Source: Marmoricola sp. URHB0036 (GTDB lineage: Bacteria; Actinomycetota; Actinomycetes; Propionibacteriales; Nocardioidaceae). Taken from it: a stretch of DNA of 64,000 nt. The notes below the pieces were generated by a model, which did not search any database, was not told where the DNA came from, and saw nothing but the letters and a program-made list of their open reading frames with translations. Made by a program: the position numbers and the translations under genes. The stretch is taken from assembly GCF_000426045.1 (NCBI RefSeq), contig NZ_AUEP01000017.1, positions 51,942-115,941 of the forward strand, written 5' to 3'. Numbering within the stretch: the stretch's first letter is position 1; every line of letters begins with the position of its first letter. Below, piece by piece: positions 52,453 through 61,240 of this stretch.

Positions 52453-53379
52453 TCAGACTCCTTCCAGCTGGCTCTCGTCGGCGTTGCCGCCCAGCCTGCG
52501 GAGGCCGAGGGCGATCACCAGGCCGACCAGGACGAGGATCACGGCGAGCACGCTGGCCGGCCCCATCTGGTTGGCCCCGAAGCCGCGGCGGTACATCTCC
52601 AGGGCGAGGACCCTCGTGGAGTCCCCGGGCCCCCCGGCCGTCAGCACGAAGATCAGGTCGAAGAAGGTCAGCGACCCGACGACCATGAGCGTCGAGGAGG
52701 TGATCACCGTGTACTTCAGCTGGGGCAGGGTGATGCTGAAGAAGGTGCGCATCCGGCCGGCCCCGTCGAGGGCCGCTGCCTCGTAGAGCGACGACGGGAT
52801 CTGGCGTACGGCGCCTTGGTAGATCAGTGCGTGGAACGGGATGAACTGCCAGGAGACGATGAAGATGATCACCCCCATGGCGAGCACCGGGTCGCCCAGC
52901 CAGTTCTGGGTCAGCAGGTCGGAGTGCAGCCCGGGGCCGAGGCCGAAGTTGGGATCCAGCAGCGCCTTGAAGGTGACCGCGATCGCGGCCGCGCTGAGCA
53001 GCAGCGGGACGAAGTAGAAGACCGCGAGCACGGCTCGGTAGCGGTGCTGGCCGGCCATGAAGACGCCCAGCAGCAGGGCGATCGGGGTCTGCACCAGCCA
53101 GGAGAACAGCATCACCTCGAAGGTGACCCACAGGGAGTGGAACAGACTCGGGTCGGCGAGCACCGAGCTCCAGTTGCCGATGCCGATCGGGTGGATCGCG
53201 CCGAGCCCGTCCCACTTGGTGAAGCTCAGCGCCAGCACTCCGAGGAGCGGAAGGACCGCGAAGCCGAGGAAGATCGCCAGGGCGGGCAAGGCCATCCAGG
53301 CCACCGACCCGCTCTGCCCCGCCCGCGCACCCCGAGAACTTGGTCGGGGGGGCGCGAGCGGGGCAGCGTCGGTCGTCAT
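52453..53379 (-). CDS. CUT1 sugar ABC transporter permease (MalF-like)
   Basis: A 308-residue permease with about six membrane helices and the EAA loop QIPSSLYEAAALDGAGRMRTF. ATG 53379 overlaps the stop of the binding-protein gene (ATGA); longer in-frame versions would overlap that gene heavily. It pairs with the MalG-like permease to import a beta-linked oligosaccharide, as judged from the flanking GH1 and GH3 genes. Confidence 0.92.
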   Translation of the reverse strand: MTTDAAPLAPPRPSSRGARAGQSGSVAWMALPALAIFLGFAVLPLLGVLALSFTKWDGLGAIHPIGIGNWSSVLADPSLFHSLWVTFEVMLFSWLVQTPIALLLGVFMAGQHRYRAVLAVFYFVPLLLSAAAIAVTFKALLDPNFGLGPGLHSDLLTQNWLGDPVLAMGVIIFIVSWQFIPFHALIYQGAVRQIPSSLYEAAALDGAGRMRTFFSITLPQLKYTVITSSTLMVVGSLTFFDLIFVLTAGGPGDSTRVLALEMYRRGFGANQMGPASVLAVILVLVGLVIALGLRRLGGNADESQLEGV

Positions 53380-54731
53380 GTGCCGATGGTCTTGTTCATG
53401 TTGTCGGCGAACTGCTGGGGCGAGATGTCCATCTGGAACAGCTTGCCGATGTTGTCCAGCAGCGGGGTGGCCTGCGACGGGGGCAGCGCCTGGTCCCACG
53501 ACTGGGCGAAGACCGAGGCCTTGCTCGAGGTGTCGTAGACGAACTGCAGCCACGCCTTGTCGTTGGCGTCGGAGACACCGGAGATCAGGTCGCCCGCGCT
53601 CTTCACCACCGCGATGTTGCCGTTGTCGATCCACTTCTGGACCTCGGTGTCGTCCAGCATCGTCGTCGTCAGCAGCTTCTTGGCGGCGTCCTGCGCCTCC
53701 TTGCTGGCCTTCGACGAGATCGAGACGTACTGGCCGGGGTTGCCCACGGTGTCCGAGGGATCGCCCTTGCCTCCGTCGACCGACGGGAAGTTCATGTAGC
53801 CAAGATTGCCACCGGTGACGAAGTCACCGCCATCGGCCTTCATCGATCCGTAGGTCCACGCGCCGTGCAGCATCATCGCGGCCTTGCCGGTGAACAGCAG
53901 CGCCTGGTCGGCGTTCTGGTCGGCGACCGTGGACTGGAAGCCCTTCTGGAAGCCGTTGGCCTTGACGAGCTTCTGCACCTCGCCGAGTGCCTTCAGCGCC
54001 GCCGGGTTGCTCCAGGCGTTCTTCTCGCCGTCGAAGACGGCCTGGAAGACGTCCGGACCGCCGATGCGGTCGAAGAGGAACTCCAGCCACATCATGTTGG
54101 TCCACAGCGACTGCCCGGCCAGCGAGAAGGGAGCGATCCCCTTGGCGTTGAACTTCGGGACGAGGTCCATGATGTCGCCCCACGACTGCGGGGGCTCGGC
54201 ACCGACCTGGTCGAAGATCTTCTTGTTCCAGTACAGGACGATCGGCGTGACGGTCTCGATGGGTACGGCGTACAGCTTGCCGTCGACCGTGGCCGCCCCC
54301 AGCGTGGACGGGAACCGCTTCTCCTTCAGGTCCGGGTTCTCGTCGAACCAGCTGGTCAGGTCGACCACCTGGTCGGCGTCGACGTAGCTCTTCAGGCCAC
54401 CGCCGCCCCAGCCCCAGATCATCGTCGGGGCCTTGCCGGCACCGATCGCGGTCTTCACCTTCTGCTTGTAGGCGTCGTTGGCGAAGAGCGTGATGTCGAT
54501 CTTGGACTTCGGGTTGGCCTTGTTGAAGCGCGCGATCGTGTCCTTGCGGATGTCCTCCTGGGGCTTGCCCGAGAGAGTCCAGTACGACGCGACTCCCTTG
54601 CCGCCACCTGACCCGCCTCCGGCACCGGTCTGGCTTGGTTCGCCCCCACAGGCCGCGAGGGCCACGCTCACCGGGACACCGAGGCCGACGAGCTGAAGGA
54701 AATTGCGGCGGGACGTGTTCATCGGTTCCAT
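53376..54731 (-). CDS. CUT1 sugar-binding lipoprotein, Tat-type signal
   Basis: A family 1 solute-binding protein of about 451 residues. The signal TSRRNFLQLVGLGVPVSVAL has a twin-arginine motif and ends in lipobox LAAC before GGEP. The mature start GVASYWTLSGKPQEDIRKDTIARFNK and the IETVTPIVLYWNKKIF segment resemble xylobiose/cello-oligosaccharide binders such as Streptomyces BxlE. Tandem ATGs lie at 54734 and 54731; the second has better spacing from GGAGGT. First gene of the transporter operon, behind a promoter with two classes of LacI-type site. Confidence 0.92.
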   Translation of the reverse strand: MEPMNTSRRNFLQLVGLGVPVSVALAACGGEPSQTGAGGGSGGGKGVASYWTLSGKPQEDIRKDTIARFNKANPKSKIDITLFANDAYKQKVKTAIGAGKAPTMIWGWGGGGLKSYVDADQVVDLTSWFDENPDLKEKRFPSTLGAATVDGKLYAVPIETVTPIVLYWNKKIFDQVGAEPPQSWGDIMDLVPKFNAKGIAPFSLAGQSLWTNMMWLEFLFDRIGGPDVFQAVFDGEKNAWSNPAALKALGEVQKLVKANGFQKGFQSTVADQNADQALLFTGKAAMMLHGAWTYGSMKADGGDFVTGGNLGYMNFPSVDGGKGDPSDTVGNPGQYVSISSKASKEAQDAAKKLLTTTMLDDTEVQKWIDNGNIAVVKSAGDLISGVSDANDKAWLQFVYDTSSKASVFAQSWDQALPPSQATPLLDNIGKLFQMDISPQQFADNMNKTIGT

Positions 54732-54826
54732 CATTCACCTCCACGTCGACGGCCGCGACCACCACGGCTCGTCGTGTGCGACGCGTCGCCACATCGGTGG
54801 GCGACCACTCGGCGAGAGCAACGGGT

Positions 54827-54840
54827 CGAAACAAGTTTCG
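54827..54840. promoter_or_regulatory. Operator E1 (CGAAAC-AA-GTTTCG)
   Basis: A perfect palindrome, CGAAACAAGTTTCG, located about 20-30 bp downstream of the expected start of the leftward transporter mRNA. A matching 14-mer, CGAAAATTGTTTCG, lies upstream of GH3 at 55019-55032. The pairing suggests the LacI protein encoded after GH3 controls both. Confidence 0.65.
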
Positions 54841-54865
54841 GTCCGGGCAAGGTCAAGTTGAAGGG

Positions 54866-54894
54866 AGGCTAGGCCGGTCTCCGGAGAGTGTCAA
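54866..54894 (-). promoter_or_regulatory. CUT1 transporter promoter
   Basis: Leftward, TTGACA (54894-54889) and TAGCCT (54871-54866) are separated by exactly 17 bp, a strong housekeeping-type promoter. Operators of two different types lie upstream (54903-54916) and downstream (54827-54840). Confidence 0.75.
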
Positions 54895-54902
54895 GCGTCA
54901 CA

Positions 54903-54916
54903 TGCAAACGTTTTCA
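54903..54916. promoter_or_regulatory. Operator D (TGCAAACGTTTTCA)
   Basis: A LacI-type near-palindrome with CG centre, 8 bp upstream of the transporter -35. It shares 11 of 14 bases with the GH1 operator at 49064-49077 (common form TGnAAACGnTTnCA). Confidence 0.65.
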
Positions 54917-55018
54917 TTCCGTGACGAGAGCGTGGATCAGTTGCTCAGGCGCAGCCATTTCCAAGGGGCTGGAGGGGCGGTAGTGTGCCCCTGCGTCGCC
55001 CCGTACTTTCGGGCATCT

Positions 55019-55032
55019 CGAAAATTGTTTCG
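55019..55032. promoter_or_regulatory. Operator E2 (CGAAAATTGTTTCG)
   Basis: A palindromic 14-mer matching operator E1 except at the central bases, about 37 bp before the GH3 start and next to its possible -10. Likely bound by the LacI protein at 57501-58529. Confidence 0.6.
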
Positions 55033-55068
55033 GTATCTGTCGGGCGGCGATCGACGTCAGGAGGACCC

Positions 55069-57474
55069 GTGACCGAACAGCCCGCGACCGAGTTCGACCC
55101 CGGTTCCGACCGGCCGTGGCAGGACGAGACGCGGCCCCTCCCGGAGCGGGTGGAGCTGCTCCTGGGAGCCATGACCCTGGAGGAGAAGGTCGGCCAGCTC
55201 GGTAGCCGGTGGGTCGGCAACAACCTGGCCGGGGAGCCTGGCGTGGAGGGCAGCGACCTGCAGGTGGCGCCGATGCAGGACGTCTTCGCGGCGTCCGGGA
55301 CGGTGCCGCTCGCCGAGGCCAGCCGGCACGGCCTGGGACACCTGACCCGGGTCTACGGCAGTGAACCGGTCAGCGTGACCGAGGGCGCCGAGGAGCTGGT
55401 CCACCAGCAGCGCATCGTCATCGAGAACTCCCGGTTCGACATCCCGGCCCTCGTGCACGAGGAGTGCCTGACCGGCTTCACGGCGTACGGCGCCACGGTC
55501 TACCCGGCCGCCATCGCGTGGGGCGCCACCTGGGACCCCGAGCTGGTCCGCCGGATGGCCGCGACCATCGGCCGTGACATGGCTGCCCTGGGCGTGCACC
55601 AGGGACTCTCTCCCGTGCTCGACGTGGTCCGGGACTACCGGTGGGGCCGGGTCGAGGAGACGATCGGCGAGGACCCCTACCTGGTGGCATCACTCGGCAC
55701 GGCCTACGTCCAGGGCCTGCAGTCGGCCGGCGTGATCGCGACCCTCAAGCACTTCGCCGGCTACTCCGCCTCGCGCGCCGCCCGCAACCACGGACCGGTG
55801 TCGATGGGCCCCCGTGAGCTGCGCGACGTCATCCTGCCCTCCTTCGAGATGGCCGTCGCGATCGGCGGTGTCGGGTCGGTGATGAACTCCTACTCCGACG
55901 TGGACGGCGTCCCGGCCGGTGCCAACCCCTGGCTGCTCACCGAGGTGCTGCGCGAGGAGTGGGGCTTCGAGGGCACGGTCGTCTCCGACTACTGGGCCGT
56001 CCCGTTCCTGGCCTCGATGCACCGGGTCGCGCCCGGCCCGGCCGAGGCCGGCGCACTGGCCCTCGAGGCAGGGATCGACGTCGAGCTGCCGGACACGCTC
56101 GGGTACGGCGACGGATTGGTCGAGCTCGTCCGGTCGGGAGCTCTCGACGAGTCGTTCGTCGACCGGGCCGCCCGTCGGGCGCTGCTCGCCAAGGCACAGC
56201 TCGGCCTGCTCGACGCCGGCTGGACCCCCGAGGCGTCGGTCGCCAACGCCGCCGGGGTCGAGCTCGACTCCGCGGACAACCGTGAGCTGGCCCGCGAGGT
56301 GGCCGAGCGCTCGGTCGTCCTGCTCGAGGCCGGCACCGCCCTGCCGATCCGGAGCGAGTCGCGGCCGCTGCCGCAGAAGATCGCGGTGGTCGGTCCGACC
56401 TCCGACGACGCCCTGACGTTCATGGGCTGCTACGCCTTCCCCACCCACGTGCTCCCGCGCCACCCACGGGCCGGCCTGGGCATCGAGGTCCCGACCGCGC
56501 TCGACGCCCTGCGCGCCGAGCTCGACGACGTGGAGGTCGTCCACGCGGCCGGGTGTGCCGTGATGGGCGAGGACCGCAGCGGCTTCGCGGCAGCGGTGGC
56601 GGCCGCACGCGACGCCGACCTCTGCGTGGCCTTCGTCGGTGACCTCGCCGGTCTGTTCGGCCACGGGTCCTCGGGCGAAGGCTGCGACGCGGAGGACCTC
56701 CGCCTGCCGGGAGTGCAGGCCGACCTGGTCGAGGAGCTGCTCGCCACCGGGACGCCCGTGGTGCTGGTCGTGGTCTCGGGCCGTCCCTACGCGCTGGGCA
56801 CGCTGCACGAACGCCTCGCCGGTCTGGTGCAGTCGTTCTTCCCCGGAGAGGAGGGCGGACCCGCCATCGCCGGCGTACTCTCCGGACGGCTGTGTCCCGG
56901 CAGCAAGCTGCCGGTGCAGCTCCCCCGCCGGGCCGGCGGACAGCCCAGCACCTACCTGCAGCCGCCCCTGGGCGGCGTCGAGAGTGCCGGCATCACCACG
57001 GTCGACTCGACCCCGCTCTACCCCTTCGGGTACGGCGCGTCGTACACCTCCTTCCGATTGGACGAGGTGCACGCCAGCGCCGCGGAGATCGGCACCGACG
57101 AGGCGGTGGAGCTCAGTGTGGTCGTGACGAACACCGGCGACCGGGCCGGCGACGAGGTCGTCCAGCTCTACCTGCACGACCCCGTCGCACGGGTGGCCAG
57201 GCCGGTGCGGCAGCTGGTCGGCTTCGCCCGGGTCCACCTCGAGACTGGGGGTTCGGCCGAGGTCGTCTTCGACGTTCACGCCGACCGCACGGCCTACACC
57301 GACCCCGCGATGGACCGGATCGTGGAGACGGGCGAGATCCAGCTCGTCGTCGGCACCTCGGCCGCCGACGAGGTTGCCCGGGTCCCGGTCCAGCTCACCG
57401 GCGCCACCCGCGTCGTCGGCCACGACCGTCGCATGGACACCCCGGTGCGGGTCGAGCACCGACCGACAGACTAG
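55069..57474 (+). CDS. GH3 beta-glucosidase/beta-xylosidase
   Basis: An 801-residue glycoside hydrolase family 3 enzyme without a signal peptide. The order is GH3 N-terminal barrel (nucleophile Asp307 in GTVVSDYWAV; LKHFAGYSASRAARN substrate loop), GH3 C-terminal domain (SVVLLEAGTALPI onward) and a fibronectin-III-like domain (VELSVVVTNTGDRAGDEVVQLYL). AGGAGG lies 4 nt before GTG 55069. With the adjacent BxlE-like importer and LacI regulator it resembles the Streptomyces bxl locus, so xylobiose or a gluco-oligosaccharide is the likely substrate. Confidence 0.93.
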   Translation: MTEQPATEFDPGSDRPWQDETRPLPERVELLLGAMTLEEKVGQLGSRWVGNNLAGEPGVEGSDLQVAPMQDVFAASGTVPLAEASRHGLGHLTRVYGSEPVSVTEGAEELVHQQRIVIENSRFDIPALVHEECLTGFTAYGATVYPAAIAWGATWDPELVRRMAATIGRDMAALGVHQGLSPVLDVVRDYRWGRVEETIGEDPYLVASLGTAYVQGLQSAGVIATLKHFAGYSASRAARNHGPVSMGPRELRDVILPSFEMAVAIGGVGSVMNSYSDVDGVPAGANPWLLTEVLREEWGFEGTVVSDYWAVPFLASMHRVAPGPAEAGALALEAGIDVELPDTLGYGDGLVELVRSGALDESFVDRAARRALLAKAQLGLLDAGWTPEASVANAAGVELDSADNRELAREVAERSVVLLEAGTALPIRSESRPLPQKIAVVGPTSDDALTFMGCYAFPTHVLPRHPRAGLGIEVPTALDALRAELDDVEVVHAAGCAVMGEDRSGFAAAVAAARDADLCVAFVGDLAGLFGHGSSGEGCDAEDLRLPGVQADLVEELLATGTPVVLVVVSGRPYALGTLHERLAGLVQSFFPGEEGGPAIAGVLSGRLCPGSKLPVQLPRRAGGQPSTYLQPPLGGVESAGITTVDSTPLYPFGYGASYTSFRLDEVHASAAEIGTDEAVELSVVVTNTGDRAGDEVVQLYLHDPVARVARPVRQLVGFARVHLETGGSAEVVFDVHADRTAYTDPAMDRIVETGEIQLVVGTSAADEVARVPVQLTGATRVVGHDRRMDTPVRVEHRPTD

Positions 57475-57500
57475 GCACCCGGCACGTGAGAGGACACGAG

Positions 57501-58529
57501 ATGTCGACGACAGAGCCCCGCACCACGCTGGCCACCGTGGCCGCGTCGGCGGGCGTGTCCGTCGCCACCGTCTCGAAGGTGCTCAATGGCCGGCGCGACG
57601 TCGCCCCGGCGACCCGGGCCCGGGTGCAGGAGATGCTCCGTGCCCACGACTACGGCGGTCGGCTGAAGACCATCGAGCGGCACCCGACCATCGAGCTGAC
57701 GCTGCGCGGGAAGATCGGGTCCTACTCCGCCGAGATCGTCCAGGGCGTCGCCGTCGCCGCCGCCCATCTCGGAGTCGCCGTCACCGTCGGGGTGAAGTCG
57801 GTCGACCAGCGACCATCGGCTCGCATCGAGGCGTCCACCTGGGCCCGCAACCTCGCGGTGAACGGCCGCCGGGCGGTGATCGCGGTGACCGACGAGCTCG
57901 GGTACGACGAGATCCAGGCCCTGGCGCGGCTCCGGCTGCCGTTGGTCGTGATCGACCCGATGAACGTGCCCTCGCCCGACATCGTCAGCGTCGGGTCGAC
58001 CAACTTCCGAGGCGGCCAGGCTGCGGCCCGGCACCTCGTCGACCTCGGGCACCGGCGCATCGCCTACCTCGGCGGGCGCGCCGCGGCGGAGTGCAGCCTG
58101 GCCAGGCTGGCCGGCTTCCGCTCGGCCCTCGAGGGGGCCGGGGTCGGGCTGCCCGAGGAGTACGTGCACAGCACCGAGGACTTCCTCTACGAGAACGGCC
58201 TGCGCGGGGCGCCGCGACTGCTGTCGCTCCCGGATCGACCGACCGCGATCTTCGCCGCCAGCGACGAGCTGGCGTGCGGGGCCATCGAGGCGGCCCGGTC
58301 GGTCGGGCTCGCCGTGCCCGACGACCTCAGCATCGTCGGGTTCGACGACACCGAGATCGCGCGCATCGCCTCGCCGCCACTCACCACGGTGCGTCAGCCG
58401 TTGCAGGAGATGGGCGCCGTCGCGCTGCGCACGGTCCTGCGACTGGTCGCGGGCGAGAAGATCGACTCCAACCACGTCGAGCTGGCCACCGAGCTCGTCG
58501 TACGCTCCTCGACCGCTGCTGCCCCCTGA
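57501..58529 (+). CDS. LacI-family transcriptional regulator (BxlR-like position)
   Basis: A 342-residue LacI protein with TTLATVAASAGVSVATVSKVLNG as helix-turn-helix and a PBP-like core (HRRIAYLGGRAAAECSLARLAG; FDDTEIARIASPPLTTVRQP). GAGAGGA precedes ATG 57501, 26 bp after GH3, so the two are co-transcribed and the regulator probably controls its own operon through operator E2 and the transporter through E1. Confidence 0.9.
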   Translation: MSTTEPRTTLATVAASAGVSVATVSKVLNGRRDVAPATRARVQEMLRAHDYGGRLKTIERHPTIELTLRGKIGSYSAEIVQGVAVAAAHLGVAVTVGVKSVDQRPSARIEASTWARNLAVNGRRAVIAVTDELGYDEIQALARLRLPLVVIDPMNVPSPDIVSVGSTNFRGGQAAARHLVDLGHRRIAYLGGRAAAECSLARLAGFRSALEGAGVGLPEEYVHSTEDFLYENGLRGAPRLLSLPDRPTAIFAASDELACGAIEAARSVGLAVPDDLSIVGFDDTEIARIASPPLTTVRQPLQEMGAVALRTVLRLVAGEKIDSNHVELATELVVRSSTAAAP

Positions 58530-58554
58530 GCGGAACGACGCCGCCCGTGCTCAC

Positions 58555-60270
58555 TCAGTGCGACTCGCGGGACACGGCGTCCCCGCTGGACCCGACGAGG
58601 AAGTCGAGGTCGGCGCCGGTGTCGGCCTGGAGCACGGTGTCGACGTAGAGGCGCTCCCAGCCGCGTGTCGGAGCAGCGAAGGCAGCGGTTGCCTCCTCGG
58701 CCGGCGTGCGCGCGGCGAGCTCCTCGTCGGACAGCTCGACATCGAGTCGCCGGTCGGCCACGTCGAGGACGATGACGTCGCCGGTGCGGATCAGGCCCAG
58801 CGGTCCCCCGGCCGCAGCCTCGGGCGAGACGTGCAGCACGACCGTGCCGTACGCCGTGCCGCTCATCCGGCCGTCGCAGATGCGCACCATGTCGCGGACT
58901 CCGGACTCGAGCAGCTTCTTGGGCAGCGGCAGGTTGGCGACCTCGGGCATGCCGGGATAGCCGCGTGGCCCGCACCCGCGGAGCACGAGCACCGAGTCGG
59001 CGTCCACGTCGAGGTCGGGATCGTCGATGCGCGCGTGCAGGTCCTCGATCGAGTCGAAGACCACTGCTCGCCCACGGTGCTGGAGCAGCGGGGGAGTCGC
59101 CGCCGCCGGCTTGATCACCGCGCCGGTCGGCGCCAGGTTGCCGCGCAGCACCGCGATGCCGGCATGAGGCTGGAACGGCTCGGCACGAGGCCGGATCACC
59201 TCGCGGTCCCAGATCTCGGCCTCCCCGACGTAGCTCACGAGCGGTCGTCCGGTGACGGTGATCGCGTCGGGGTCGAGCAGGTCCTCGACCTGACGGAGCA
59301 CGGCCAGCAGTCCACCCGCACGGTGGAAGTCCTCCATCAGGAACCTGCCGGCGGGCTGCAGATTCACCAACAGCGGGACGTCGGCGCCGGTGCGGTCGAA
59401 GTCGTCCTGGCTCAGCTCGACACCGAGCCGACCGGCGATCGCCAGCAGGTGGACCACGGCGTTGGTGGAGCCGCCGACCGCCGCCAGGGCGACGATCGCG
59501 TTCAGGAACGACCCGCGACTGAAGACCTCGCTCGGCCGACGTTCGGCCGCGACCATCTCCACCGCCAATCGTCCTGCTTCGTGGGAGCCCTCGAGCAGCC
59601 GGCTGTCCGGCGCCGGGGTGCCGGCCATCCCCGGGATGGTGGCACCGAGGGCCTCGGCGACCATCGCCATCGTCGAGGCGGTGCCCATGGTGTTGCAGTG
59701 CCCGCGGCTGCGGATCATCGAGGACTCCGACTTCATGAAGTCGTCCTCGGAGAGGGTCCCGGCACGCACCTCCTCGCTGAGCCGCCACACGTCGGTGCCA
59801 CAGCCGAGCGGCGTACCCCGGAAGGTGCCGGTCAGCATCGGCCCGCCGGGTACGACGAGCGCCGGGATGTCGACCGAGGCCGCAGCCATCAGCAGCGAGG
59901 GGATCGTCTTGTCGCAGCCGCCGAGGAGCACCACACCGTCCACGGGATTGGCACGGAGCATCTCCTCGGTGGACATCGCCGCCATGTTGCGCCACAGCAT
60001 CGCCGTCGGGCGGACCAGCGTCTCGCCGAGGGACACGACCGGGAGGTTGAGCGGGATCCCGCCGGCCTCGTAGACCCCCTGCTTGACGCTGGCGGCGACC
60101 TCGTCGAGGTGTGCGTTGCACGGCGTGAGGTCCGACGCGGTGTTCGCGATCGCGATGTGCGGCCGGCCGTCGAACGCGTGCGCCGGCAGGCCACGACGCA
60201 TCCAGGCACGGTGGATGTAGGCGTTGCGGTCGGTCCCGGCGTACCACTGGCCGCTGCGAGGTGAGGTCAT
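58555..60270 (-). CDS. IlvD/Edd-family sugar-acid dehydratase
   Basis: A 571-residue iron-sulphur dehydratase. Cluster cysteines are Cys51 (LTPCNAHL), Cys119 (LLGGCDKTIPS) and Cys192 (SRGHCNTMGTAST), the three-Cys pattern of the IlvD family; GRMSGTAYGTVVLH near the C-terminus is the GRxSG loop. In the context of a lactonase, an FAH hydrolase and two dehydrogenases it is more likely to dehydrate an aldonate (arabinonate, fuconate, xylonate or rhamnonate) than dihydroxyisovalerate. I chose ATG 60270; ATG 60303 is in frame. It diverges from the lactonase. Confidence 0.87.
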   Translation of the reverse strand: MTSPRSGQWYAGTDRNAYIHRAWMRRGLPAHAFDGRPHIAIANTASDLTPCNAHLDEVAASVKQGVYEAGGIPLNLPVVSLGETLVRPTAMLWRNMAAMSTEEMLRANPVDGVVLLGGCDKTIPSLLMAAASVDIPALVVPGGPMLTGTFRGTPLGCGTDVWRLSEEVRAGTLSEDDFMKSESSMIRSRGHCNTMGTASTMAMVAEALGATIPGMAGTPAPDSRLLEGSHEAGRLAVEMVAAERRPSEVFSRGSFLNAIVALAAVGGSTNAVVHLLAIAGRLGVELSQDDFDRTGADVPLLVNLQPAGRFLMEDFHRAGGLLAVLRQVEDLLDPDAITVTGRPLVSYVGEAEIWDREVIRPRAEPFQPHAGIAVLRGNLAPTGAVIKPAAATPPLLQHRGRAVVFDSIEDLHARIDDPDLDVDADSVLVLRGCGPRGYPGMPEVANLPLPKKLLESGVRDMVRICDGRMSGTAYGTVVLHVSPEAAAGGPLGLIRTGDVIVLDVADRRLDVELSDEELAARTPAEEATAAFAAPTRGWERLYVDTVLQADTGADLDFLVGSSGDAVSRESH

Positions 60271-60343
60271 CGGTTCCACTTCTCGAAACTCAGGGTCTAG
60301 CATCTGGAATCGTGATCGACGCTACCGCGAGCTCCCCTCGCGC
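60271..60343. promoter_or_regulatory. Short divergent promoter region of the sugar-acid pathway
   Basis: This 73-bp gap must contain promoters for both the dehydratase (leftward) and the lactonase operon (rightward). I see no convincing palindrome; TAGACC read leftward (60299-60294) is only a possible -10. No regulator gene adjoins. Confidence 0.35.
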
Positions 60344-61240
60344 GTGAGCACCGCCGAGCAGGTCACCGACCCCGTCCACGAGCTCGCGGAGGGCCCCGTC
60401 TGGGACGCGCCACGGGAGCGCATCCTCTGGGTCGACATCCTCCGGGGCCTGGTCCTCGAAGGACAGCTGCGCTCCGGCACGGTCGAGGTGGACGAGGAGC
60501 ATCGGTTCGACTTCCACGTCGGGGCCGTCGCGGCGGCGGTCGACGGATCGCTCGTCGCGGCCGAGCACCACCGCCTGACCCGCATCGCCCCCGACGGTTC
60601 GCGGGCCTCGGGACCAGACCTGTTCCTCGGCCATCCGGACGACCGGTGGAACGACGGCGTGTGCGATGCGCGCGGACGATTCCTGGTCGGCACCGCGTCG
60701 CTGACGGGAGCGCGGCACTCTCAGCGGCTGCTCCGCACCGACGGGGACACGACCACCGTGCTCGACGACGACCTCGGTCTCGCCAACGGGATGGCGTTCT
60801 CCCCCGACGACTCGCTGTTCTACAGCACCGACAGCCTCCCGGGCCGTCAGGTCTGGGTCCGCGACTACGACCAGGACAGCGGAGCCGTCGGACCACGCCA
60901 GCCGGCGCTCGAGCTCACGGACGCGGTGCCCGACGGCCTGTGCCTCGACGCGTCCGGCAACCTCTGGCTGGCGGCGTGGGGCCGGGGTGAGGTGCGCTGC
61001 TACTCCCCCGCCGGTGACCTGCTCGACGTCATCGAGCTGCCGGCGCCGCACACGACGAGCCTGGCCTTCGTCGGCCCCGCACTCGACCAGCTGCTGATCA
61101 CCACGGCACGGGGCGAGCTCTCGGCCGCCGAGCAGCAGCAGTTCCCGTTGTCGGGCAGCCTCTTCCTCGCCCAGCCGGGCTGCACCGGCCTGGCCACCCA
61201 TCCCTGGTCCGGACACCTCACCCCACAGGAGACCCCGTGA
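60344..61240 (+). CDS. SMP-30/gluconolactonase-family sugar lactonase
   Basis: A 298-residue six-bladed beta-propeller enzyme. Metal-binding positions fit the family: Glu in ELAEGPVWD, Asn in RWNDGVCDARGRF, Asn in GLANGMAFSPDD and Asp in DAVPDGLCLDASGNLWLA. It should open an aldonolactone to the acid dehydrated by the neighbouring IlvD-type enzyme. GTG 60344 is chosen and has no clear ribosome-binding site. Its stop overlaps the next start (GTGA), heading a four-gene operon. Confidence 0.88.
   Translation: MSTAEQVTDPVHELAEGPVWDAPRERILWVDILRGLVLEGQLRSGTVEVDEEHRFDFHVGAVAAAVDGSLVAAEHHRLTRIAPDGSRASGPDLFLGHPDDRWNDGVCDARGRFLVGTASLTGARHSQRLLRTDGDTTTVLDDDLGLANGMAFSPDDSLFYSTDSLPGRQVWVRDYDQDSGAVGPRQPALELTDAVPDGLCLDASGNLWLAAWGRGEVRCYSPAGDLLDVIELPAPHTTSLAFVGPALDQLLITTARGELSAAEQQQFPLSGSLFLAQPGCTGLATHPWSGHLTPQETP

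Larger units (their letters stand above)
54735..55068. promoter_or_regulatory. Divergent control region between CUT1 transporter and GH3 genes
   Basis: This 334-bp gap holds no gene but four regulatory sequences listed separately: a leftward promoter (54866-54894), a palindrome on either side of it (54827-54840 and 54903-54916), and a related palindrome near the GH3 gene (55019-55032). TATCTG at 55034-55039 is a possible -10 for GH3. Confidence 0.7.

Noticed and set aside
60271..60303. Upstream ATG 60303 as start of the IlvD-type dehydratase
   Set aside because: The extra 11 residues are not typical of the family and no ribosome-binding site precedes it; ATG 60270 is preferred, though not proven.
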